The notes below the pieces were generated by a model. The model saw nothing but the letters and a program-made list of their open reading frames with translations, made no database searches and was not told the origin of the DNA. Of a stretch of 64,000 nucleotides of DNA, positions 13,649-25,600 are shown piece after piece. Every line of letters starts with the position of its first letter. The first letter of the stretch is position 1. The DNA comes from Leptasterias polaris (lineage: Eukaryota > Echinodermata > Asteroidea > Forcipulatida > Asteriidae). The DNA is taken from positions 3,534,001-3,598,000 of the forward strand of contig JAZGTN010000073.1 of NCBI GenBank assembly GCA_037783415.1, read 5' to 3'. A program made the position numbers and the translations under genes.

Positions 13649-16600
13649 ATGGATATAGAGTAAGCATTTTAAATCAGGAAGAACTGTAGAGTTAGGCCTA
13701 ACAAAACAATATTACTATAGATTCTTTTAGCCCCATGCTAAATGCAACAATATGCACCAAATGGTAATAGTTGTTGTAATCTGTTGCATTTGGCAGTCAA
13801 CTCAACTGAGATGTCATTCTTTGACTGAATTTGTTGCATTTAGCAGTCAAGTGACTTCATATTGGTGTTGAATTTTGTTGTATTTGGCAGTCAACTCAAA
13901 TTCATACCTTGATGGAATTTGTTGCATTTAGCAGCCAAGTGATTTTACTTGTTATGTAAGCTCTAAATCATGCCTCATTATGCAATTGTATAAATGTAAA
14001 CTTAGAGCTTGGGTGCTTCCATTGTTTCTGAACAAAGCAGCCACACTCCACAGGAAGAATGAAGTGGATATTGTTGCATTTGGCAGAGTTCATGGTCCCA
14101 CATATTAGCCAGGTCACCACTACACTTATGTGCATACTGTTGCATTTAGCAGGGCAAACACCCTTGCTCAATCCTAACACAAACAACATGCCTGCACAAT
14201 GCAACAAAATCCCTTGTTGCATTTTGTTGCATATGGCATGGTTCTCATTTCAACTGTATTGCATTCTGTTGTATTTGGCAGGGTATGTAGAGGGACCCTA
14301 ATGGGGGTTAGGGTTAGTGTTACTAATACTAGACTAACCGTTCAAAAACCTGCCGACCATTAAAAATGTTTTCAAATAATGTGAAAGTTTCCAGACTGAC
14401 TGCATGATTCACTTCCATACCACCAGAATTCAAGACTTAACTTAAATGTTTTATTAAACCTGATTGCATGAAAATTTAAGAGTCCCTGTTGATCATCTTG
14501 CATATTTCACATGTATGTAATGTTTTTAAAAAGTAAAATATTTGTTTCATCGGACATCTGTTTCCATGGTCTTGAGTGTTTGTGTTATAAAAAATAAAAA
14601 ATAAAAATCAATTTTCTTGTTGCCAATACTCAAGATGAAAGGAATTCTTGTTTTTTTTTGAAGAGTTAAATAAAATAACTTAATGAATAAACATAATATT
14701 TAAAAATGATTATAATTTAATGATGGTAAAGAAACCAGTGAAAAACACATGGCCTGGATTTACACTGAGGCCATGGCCTCTGTTGCCCTCTCAAAGACGA
14801 AACTCCAGACTTGAACTTGGCTTAAAACCATACAAAGTTTGCTAGACAATGTAATAAACAGGCGGACATCTTTTCGGCTGATCAGCTGATATGTTCGTTT
14901 TTTTGTTGTAACGAAATAGCGCCATAGAAAATTTAAAAACACTGTACAAAGTGTAGGCCTACTGTTCTTGACATTTTCCTCTTGTTTGTTTTCAAATTAC
15001 AATACAAAGATGCATACATGTCCAATTCACAGTACATGACTTTCCATCAAGTGATGCACAACCTCAACGATTTCTTGATACATCATTTTATCTTGTGTAC
15101 AGTCTTAAAAAGTACTGCATCTCTTTGAAACTCCTTGCCTGGTGCATGTTTCCCTCCATCCTACAATCTAGACTGTTTTTAGAGGAATATCAATTCCTAC
15201 CACCAGCTCTCCTGAGTTATTTTCATCTTAAATGTTTTCATCTTGTTGCCCCTTACCAAAAGTGGCTCTTGTAGTAGGGGCGAACTAGCATAAATTAAAA
15301 AATAAGAAAAATTAAAAACAAATCTTGTTTGTGAATTAGGGATGTCATGTTTCATCTTCCTTTTCTTTCAACAGTCCAGGAATGTCGCAAGATGGGAGGA
15401 AAAGTCAACCAGACATGTCTCTAGGTGGTAAGTGACTAATTTCATAAAGCTGAGCAAATCATTAGCTAAGCAAATCATTAGTTGGGCACCAGTCACAACA
15501 ATGCAAATGTAATGTGATTTTGGCTGGTAACCAGTTTCCAGATCAGGGCCCGATTTCATAGAGCTGCTTAAGAAGAAAGTGTTTGCTTAATGATTTCCTG
15601 TTTATCAGAAATGAGCAGGATACCAATCACAAGTGGTACATGTGAAATGGTATTTTGGCTGGTAACCTTATTCTGGTAAGCATCATTTTGTTGTGCTTAG
15701 ATTATTTTTTGGTGCTTAAGCAGCCCAATTTCATAGAGCTGCTTGTCGGCCAATTTTCTTCTTACTGTGCGAGTTCCATTTCATAGCGCTGCTAACCGTA
15801 AGCACACGAAAAGGCATGCTAACCTTCCGGTGCTTACTGCATGAAAATGAATGATGTAACAATGCATATATATCCATGGTGAACGGAGCACTATGAAATT
15901 GGCCCCAGGTCATACCCAATGTGTTATTATGGAGACTTCCATGCCCTATTATTAGAAGACGTAGATCTTTCAACTACATTGATGTGATTACGAGAGACAC
16001 AGAATTTGAAATTGAGGATTCGGTAATTTCTTCCATTGGGCTCACGCTGTGTTCAAATCCTGCATGCAAGAAGTCTGGGCTCTGTGGCTCTTTTGTAAAC
16101 ATGTGATGCCACAGATCACATGGTCAATAGTTTAAAAACCTTGATGTTGAATAACAATGTACATGTGTCATTTTTCACATTTATCCTTTCTGATATTTTG
16201 CAGATTTTTTCAATAATCCTTTCTGATATTTTGCAGATTTTGGTCTGCTAGGTTCAGGCATTAAACTCAAGAACATCAACAAGATGGGCTTCTACAAAGA
16301 GAGCGATGCGGATTTCAGCGAGAATTCTGCTTACTTCCCACCCTCCAGCATGTTTACTTCACATAAGGATGTGAGTTTTGTACACACGACTTTTTAAAAC
16401 CGCATTGCAGTTTCGAATCACTTCAACCCATTTTTTTGTTTGTATTCAGTTTGTCAAATGTTGTCTTCCTCTAAGCCATATCCATTGTCGAGACAGTTAG
16501 CTCAGTGGAAGAGCTAGTGCTATATTTGCCACATTGAGAACCATTAACTATGGTCAAGTCAGTAATTGAAAGTGAAGACAATTTCATGTATAGACTGTGC

Positions 16601-19600
16601 AAGTCTCGCACGTATTTGAACATTGGGACCTGTTAAAGTGCGCAAGTTTGTTTTCTTCACGCGTTAAAGCAATGTACATAGGACCAAACTGGTCCCAAAA
16701 TGTTTGTATACACACAAGACTTGCACGATCTTTTAATAATAATAATAATAATAGTGGCTTCTTATATAGCGCACAAATCCGTCACGCAGTGACGCTCAAG
16801 GCGCTCAACAAAAATTATGAAAAGCATATAACAAAATTAAATATTAAATTGGATTTAAAGTGTGAACAAATAAGTTTTGAGTAATTGTTTGAAAGAACTG
16901 GCTGATGAGGCTTGACGAAGGGCAAGTGGGAGACTGTTCCAAAGAGTAGGGCCAGCATGGGAAAAACTGCAGTCACCCCAAGAGCGTTGAGATCTGTGAA
17001 CTCATGGTTGGTGGCTTGCCTGGAGCATGATAGAGCTCCTTGGCATCAAGCCTGCATCTTTGGTATGGGACACAAAACTGTAGTCTTGTGCATTTTGTCA
17101 TGCACCTAAAAAACAAAGGTCAGGACACTTATTGCGAAAGAAAAGGGGGCTTGCCTCGGTCTTTCTGGATGGGCTGCATAATGCACCCTCTCTGAGCATG
17201 TTTGAAATATAGTTCATTTGATGCGCATTTAAAAGTAGTGACTTTGAAATTTGCCAAATGTGAAATAACTAATAGATGTTGAATTTGCTTCGGGATAAAG
17301 AATATTAAATAAAGAAAAAACTACAGCTATATTACTTGTGTGGGATGCGAACCCACGACCGTTGCCATTCTACAACAGATATCTTGCCACTAGACCACCG
17401 AGCTCACCCCATAGCTAGAGGCAGTTCTAGTCCTGTATTTTAGTAGCGGGTTCCGCAACGTATGTCAGGGATGAGATTTTTCAGACTTATGTCTGAATTC
17501 AGACTTTTTATGTCAGCCTGGTGAATAGAAAAAGCCTTTCATTTTTCCACGTAACAGAAAGACTGCCCTTTGAATTCCAAACCCTCCCTAGGGGTTACCA
17601 AAAGGTAGATACAACATACATTTCAACATACATGTAGGCCCTACGCCCTAAAATTTGGATCCAACATGTAGTTTCAGACTTTTTTGCCAGCAATGACTCT
17701 CATCCCTGGTATGTGGTGCTTAACACACTTCTGTGTGTTGTAAAACACAGATAATATGAATAACGAAATATATGTTTAAGTGTTTATAATATCCGTTTCA
17801 CAATGTTATATTCTTTAGATTTTGATGTTTTTAATCAATATGCTAAATTCTTTTGAATTTTGTTTTCTGTCCAGCTGTTGACGTCGCAGTCACAATCCCT
17901 TTCGCAGTTTGGCATTTACGGTCAGCATGGTAAGTTTTAATAAAGGTTTTATCAAGTTCACTCTGGTGTTCCGCAATTATACTGCGAATGTTATTCGGCT
18001 TGTGCAAAAATACAACTAGGTGCACAATCAATTCAAGAGCAGCTGAAAGACCCCATAAAATCAATCTCTCCCTATATTTAGCAAAAATCTGAAAAAAACA
18101 TGCCAAGATTCATACTGAAGTGTTTAAAAACTTATATTTTACTGTAGTATGTGTAACTTGTCTTGTAGATTCGTTTGTCACCAGTCCTGTCTCCGTTTGT
18201 CTGTCAATAGTTTAGGGTACAGAAGCAGTGCTTCACCCAAACCTAAATGTTGTCTTGCTTTATCTTAAATTTAAACTTTATTCATCATAGTGTCTTAATG
18301 TAACTTGGCTTTGTTTTGTAAAGATGTAATGATAATATAATATTTGTGCTCTAATGACAACATTGACATATTAGCGTATGTACTACTACTGAGTGCAGGC
18401 CTAGAATTCGGCGGCCACGGAGGCTATGCCTCTGTTGCCCAGGTTTTGGCCTTGGTGCCCCTTCAAAAGTTTCCCATAGACTTTTAAGATTTTCCAGTGG
18501 AAGTGCCTTTCATGAAAATGGCTTTGCCCTCTCAAAGATGAACTTCCAGGACTGTGGTTGACAGTTGTTAAAATAATTTTCCATGGCCAGGCTTGGGTTT
18601 GCAGCAGCCACAGTCGCAGCAGCAGCAGTCGGGGATGCAGCGGGGTATGCCCAACCCGCAACAACAAACACAGCAGCAGCTTCCCTTCCCGAGTCGCAGC
18701 ATGTCAGGTCACCACGGTAGCATAGGGGGACAAATAACACCGACACCCCCATCACCAAGCAGGTGAGGTCAATAGAGCTCAACTCATCTTGATGTTTTTT
18801 AACTTTTTATTACTGCTTGAAACTATCGTTCGCAATTACACCATGTGATAATAGCTTTTATGAGTTGTGGTTCTGATGAAGAAGTGGTGTAACAACTACC
18901 CAAAGTTTCGATCAGTGTGCTTTGATTACCTTCAGGAGAAAAGCAGAGCTTAATTAGAGCTAATCATTTGAGAGAAACCAAAAAGGGTTACCTCGGGACT
19001 CAAATTTGGGGGGGCGAAATCCACAATTCCGCAGGGTTTGGAGTTCACATTTTGTACTGAACCAGAAGATTTTTCACAAGACCAGAATCAAAAACGAGGA
19101 AAAAAAATTATGCACAGTTTACTGTATAAACTTGTTTTATTTGAACGAGCACTGAGAGAGGATTGGTGTTGATTTGCCTAGAGGGAAGTACATGTATACT
19201 TTGATACTAAACGGAATTGAATTTATCAAAAGTAAAGTCAACATCTGCACAATACTTCTTTTTAAATATAGAGATTACATTGTTATTGTTAAATTGAAAA
19301 GCACAAGACAGCCAGACTTGTCCAGTCGTGAGTTGTACTGGGCCAAAGCTAAACAACACCGGCCTCAGGCTTGCGGTACAGTGCAAATTTAGGCCCAGTA
19401 TCTGTCCTCAAGCTCACCGTGATGTTTTCAGATACATGAGGAATAACTTTGACAAGAGGCATCACCATTATTTGTATTTCCTTTTTGGTACCATTTTAGG
19501 GGAATGTTGCCTGTTGGTCCGAGAACCAGCCAGGTACAAACGAGTACAAACCAAGGCTCTATGAGCATTCAGAGCAGGGTAGGAACACTAGGGTCCGGCA

Positions 19601-22600
19601 TGCCCAGTCCAAACAGTAGGACATCTCCAAGTTTAGTAGCCATGCAGCAGAAACAACAACAGCAGAGGATGCTCGGAGGGTGAGTTGGGAGAGAGAATCC
19701 TCTTAATCAATTAATCAATCAATCAATCAATCTATCAGGAAATTAACATACCTGCCAACTGTTCAGATTTAAGTGGACTTGTCCAGTTTTTTGAGATTAC
19801 AGGCCTCAACAAATCAGAACATTCCTATTTCTGGCAATGACAGCAATGAAATACACCCAAAAAGTTGTAGCAAAAGAGGACGCAGTTTGCTGGCGACAGT
19901 AGAGATTTTCTTACGAGATGATTTTTGTACGTTGTTTTGAATATCTACATAATTTGTATGTGTTCATGTAATAAGCTTTACTTGCTCAACTTCTTGCGCG
20001 CAATCTGTGGACTTGTAAAACTGGTGTGTTTATTTCTGAGGTTTCAATGTAGGCAGGTATGAAATAATTGTTAGATTTGTAAGGTGACAACAAGCATGGG
20101 ATTTTTGAGTATTTCTCTAAAAAAAATTAACAGCTTTTTTGAACAGGTTTCTTGAAAACTGAAACAGAGTTTGGTTGATGCATAATCTTCTTGGAGCCAT
20201 TTCTGTGACCTTCCTTGTATTTTTAGACTAATTTGTTTTTCTTCTTTTCGTTATGAAGGTCAACGCAATCAACGATTGGAGCGTTTGGCATGACGAGACA
20301 GCAGAGTTATGGTGGGCCGCAAAATACGTTGTTAGGGAACTTCACTCCTCAGTCACTTGCCGCATCTTTCAGTGCAGGTTGGGAATGTTCTCTCTTTTTA
20401 TAAAATGTTTGTTTTCTTCTTGCATCTTATTTTTTTCTGTATTTCAACTTGATTTTTGGTTGAAAAAGACAAATTGACGAGAGCGGGGCTTGAACCGCGG
20501 GATAAACTTGTCAGGGGAAAAACGTTTTGAAGGAGCTTAACAGAGAATTTTTGAATCACTGAAGAAAATTTGACGGTGCCACCTGTCCACCTTTGAGAAA
20601 ATTCAGAAACTTTTTGCAATTTTTCCCTCCATTTTGCAGCTGAGAACACGCCGTCATTGGACATGTCTGACTTTCCAGTATTGGCCAACAGAGGGCGACA
20701 GCAGCCCACTCCTCAGCAGATTGACAACAACAGCTTAAGTTTGTTTCCACCTAATCCAATGGCAGGGAGACCTGCATACGGTAAGCTCAGTGGAGGTACA
20801 AACGCCCTTTATTTCCTTCAATTATGTACTTGTTCTTAATATTGCTCTATTCCCTGTTTTTTGGCTGTATAAATAGAAAATATACAAAACAAACCTCCAA
20901 AAATTCTTTTAAAAAAAAATTAAAAATTATACTTTAGGTGTAATTTTTTAACAGCTGGGCTTTGTCAGTCTCATGATAAATTTGTTGTAGTTTTTCACAC
21001 TGTACAACTTGTAATTTCAACATCCTTGCCAGGCCGTGTACTTCTGATCTAGATCTTCCATCCAGCCATTTAGGGGGGGACCAACAAACAGAGGTCTCAG
21101 GTTGTAGCATGAACAAACAGTGCAGTTCTTATTCCCCAGCCTTGCTTCAAATCTTACTCGTGTTCAATTCGATGGACTATCTCACTGCGATGAACACAAA
21201 TGCTGTTGATTTTTGCACAATAGGTCGTATGAATTGGACAGAGTTCAAAGATAACAAAGTAGTGCAGCTCGTTTGGTATGTTCCACATCATTGAGGGAAC
21301 ATATTACCCCATCACTCGGGGAACTTTATTGGCTACCAATTAGAGAACGGATTCATTTTAAACTTGCTCTTTTTGTTTATAAATACTGGAACAAAACTAC
21401 TCCTAGATGTCTTTCCAATTTACTGTCGTATTACACTCCTCCACGTTTATTGGGGTCCACACTTGACATCATTCACTTGAATGTTCATCGTGCAAAGTTC
21501 TGGATCAAAAAGCATTCAGTGTAGCTGGACCAATGATTTCGAACAAAGATTTTTACGTTCTGTAAAACATTGGAAATGTGCATGGGTTTACATGCTGTGA
21601 AACAATGGAAAATGCAGCGCGTACGCTCTGTGAAACAATGGAAACGTGCACCCGTTGACGTGCTTTGAAACAATGGAAACGTGCACGCATGTACTTTCTG
21701 CGCACGACTCTCAGCCAATAAGAGCTCTTCATTAACCTCAGTGACCAGACTGAGAGGCTTGTGATGTCATAATCAAGTGGTCTATAGCGCCTTATAAACT
21801 ACGATTGTTGATATTGTTATTGTATTTAATTGTTTCAGTTGGAATGGTCAACAAGCAGGCAGATCCTGTACCAGAGTTCACCATGCAGAGCGAGGACTTC
21901 CCAGCATTACCAGGGTCAAACATCTTGAACAAATCAACAGGTACTGCCTTTTCCTTCTCACCCCTTCACAACATTCAAGGTCACTCTCAGTTTTGTAATC
22001 ACTTGTTTTCCAAGTCCTACCCAACTTCATGGGGTTTTTTGTACGCAAATATTACAAGATTGTATGTATCTCCACCATGCTTGGTTTGAATGCCTACTCA
22101 TGTACATGGTGTTACTGCAAACCTTACTAGATTGTATCTCCACCATGCTTGGTTTGAATGCCTACTCATGTACATGGTGTTACTGCAAACCTTACTAGAT
22201 TGTATCTCCACTATGCAAAGTTTCAAATCCTACTCATGTACATGGTGTTACTGCAAACCTTACTAGATTGTATCTCCACCATGCTTGGTTTGAATGCCTA
22301 CTCATGTACATGGTGTTACTGCAAACCTTACTAGATTGTATCTCCACCATGCAAAGTCTAAAATCCTACTCAAGTACATGGTGTTACTGCAAACTTTACT
22401 AGATTGCATCTCCACCATGCAAAGTTTCAAATCCTACTCATGTACATGGTGTTACCGCAAACCTTACTAGCTTGTAACCGTGCTAAGTTTGAAATCACAC
22501 CACTGGACTTTCCAACAGATCAAAACAGTACGGGGGCAGTGAAGGAGAGCCCAAGGTTTCCAGGAGACAAAGCTGCCAACAATAACAGCAACAACGACAA

Positions 22601-25600
22601 CCAAATGAAGAGAGGTATTATCATACATCAAGATGGTAAGACAATACCTCGATCATAATAAGTCGCCCCCTGCTCAGAACCCTTGCCCCCCCCCCCCCCT
22701 CTTACTCCCTCCCCTAAATGAGATCGAAAAAAATATGCGCAAATGAATAGTTTGATACATTAAATAGACCCCCTTAATGATGTTTTTGCCTCTGCTTGCT
22801 TCACAAATGAAAATAGCTAGTTACGCCACTTTTCATACATGCATGTGTCTGTGGCACGGGGCGTGGTGGACACTTCTTTCGACCCCCAAAGCTGGCATAT
22901 AATTTTGGTGTAATTTTTCCTGAATTCCCTCAGACAATCAGTATGACACTAGTTTATAACTCTCATGAGTGTTTGTTTTGAAACCTTCTGTTAATTCCCT
23001 TCTAATAGAACAAGCATTGTTGTAAAATTGACTTACAATTCGGCAGACTCCGCAATTTGTAAATTTTTAATAAACCATTTACACGGATGAGACATTTCAG
23101 ACTTGTATCTGAATTCAGACTTTTTTGTATCTGCTTGGTGACAGAAATAGCTGTTGCTTTCTTCCGATATAAATAAATCCTGCTCTTTGATCTACGTCTC
23201 TAGTTCTAAGGATACCGTTCCCAGAAGCCCCTTGAAATCTATAACTCAAGGGGCTACCAAAAGGAGGAAATGCCATAATTTCAATATACCTCCTAAAATT
23301 TCAGGATCGTAGTTTCAGTCGTTTTTGTTTAGGAGCGACTCTCATCCCTGTTTTTAAAAAAACAAGAAATGAATTGGGTTTTTTTGTTTTTAAATCTAGG
23401 TAAGATAACTCACATCCCACCGGGTATCGTGACGGATCCCTTTGGAATAGTTGGTCTGCTGACGTTCATCAGAGCTGCGGAGACGGATCCCAACCTGGTA
23501 CAGCTAGCATTGGGGAGTGACCTGACAACGTTAGGCCTCAATCTCAACTCACCAGAGTAAGTCGTGATTCTGTGGAGTAGTTCGAAAAAGTATTCTCTTC
23601 CAATAATAGAAAGGCATGGCAGGCCTCAAATTAATCCTTGGCATCCACAGCAATTGTCATGTGCTTTTGCTGTGGTGCCCTTTGTAAAGTTCCAATACAA
23701 ATTAACATTTTCCTCGTAAAAGTGCCCCTTACTAGAGGGAAATTGACAGGCAAAGTTCAAGGCCTGGCATGGCTGCTTCTGCCATAAGATGGGAAGCTGG
23801 TCGCCGATTGTTTCTATGTTAGGCGCTAAAAGCAGCATACATACTGGACGATTTTTTTCTTTGTTGCTGTTCTTCTGAGCTTGTATGAATTTCACTGGAT
23901 ATACCCATATCAATAGAAGACAAGAGAATGCCGTGCTCAACTGCCATTTGTGTCATGCTGTGCACTCCCTCTATGTCAACTGAGGACATAGAGTATCAAT
24001 ACCATGTAACATGCATGTATGGCAAAATTGACCAGAATAACCAAGGGGAGAGCTGAAATTTGCCATACAACTAAAATGGCAGTGGGGTCAAAGCTGGCCC
24101 CAATGTCATGGCTCTGCTTACCGTAAGCAAAAAATCAGCGCTTATGGAAGCTTGGAATTTCGCGCTTAAGTCGAGCGTATTTCACGGGTTAGCAGGGAAT
24201 TTTTGCTTGTGCGCTTGCGTAGTCCACGTTACTAGGCATTCTACGCTTACACAGCTAGCGGAGAAATTCGGCGCTTGCTCGGTAAGCGGAGAATGGTGAT
24301 CGCAAGCGCAGAATTCGGCGGTAAGCAGAGCCATGAAATTGGGCCCTGTTGTGCACAAACAAATACACAATCAACATTCTCCAGATGACGGAAACCACTG
24401 GTATGGGACATTCCCAATCGGTTTGTCTATAATATAGATTTACCCAAAATGGCTGCCGCATAGTCTCCACTTGATGCCCTGGACTGAGTTCATGTTGGCT
24501 GAAGCCAAACCTAGACAACATTTTAGTTCCACTTTTCAATGCAAGTAATGTAACTCAAAACTGGTTTCTTTTGGATGTTTCAGGAATCTGTATGGCACGT
24601 TCCAGTCGCCGTGGGCGGAGTCACCCAGCCGACCCCAAGATATTGACTTCCATGTGCCCCAGGAATATATCACCAATATGCATATCAGGGACAAGGTACG
24701 GCCACTCTTGTAATGTCCTCGTTTCATAGTAGGGATGGGCGGTTCCAGCCCGGTTCTACTTGGTGGAACCGGTTCTGCGGTACCACTCATAAACGACTCC
24801 TGCTTTTTCCTGTTGATTTGCTGATGACTGGATTCTTTTCCCATGTTAAGATTGGATTAGTAGGCTTTCGAGTCACAGTGGTTTTGTTTACTTTTCACTA
24901 AAATAGCCATTTTTAGAATGAGTTTGTCTAGTCATCTGATTCCAATTGTTGTTCTTGCCTTTCTATTACTGTTCTTTTACTTCATTAACCCTAACAATCC
25001 CTAACCCTACAAATTCAAACAGGGCAAAGTGTTTAATTTTGTTAGGTTAAGTACAGTGAAGTTAGGATTGGGTGTTTGATTCTGTGGGATTGTGTATCGT
25101 TGCTGCTAAGTAATGGTGTTTGAATTTGATTGAGTGGGTATGGTGGATGTGTGAAATGTACATGTCTGGCATTGCTCTTTCCTCCATGGTCTAATGAGAT
25201 AGTTGTTGGATTATGTTACGTTGGGTACTGTGTGATTTCACTGATCAAATTTTGCACATGCCAAGTGTACACACTCCAACAAAATCAAACAAAAAAGGCC
25301 TGTTGGAGTTTGTTAGGTTGTGTATCGTCCCCCTAAGATTGGGTACAGTTCCCATCTCATGGTAGTATAAGCTGTTGGAATGTGTTGGGTTAGGGATGGA
25401 TTCTAGTAAAAACGCTTTGGGAGTTAGGGTTAATAACTGACCAGCCACAAATCTGACTTTCTTCTATTGGCCGAAATCTGGCCTAATAAATCATAATAAT
25501 GAGTATAATAATAATTGTAATAGTAACCACCCCAGCTTGGGGCGCAAACCGCGCTTTGAGAGTCAACATTGATCAGGGGGCCCATTGAGTTATGACCGGG

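Noticed and set aside
16597..17109. Short ORFs in the (TAA)n repeat as a gene
   Set aside because: The stretch behaves as a dispersed non-coding repeat inside a CNOT2 intron.
22687..22700. Poly(C), poly(G) and poly(A) runs (22687, 29840, 46257, 51707, 52003) as notable
   Set aside because: Ordinary homopolymers; lengths may be affected by sequencing error.
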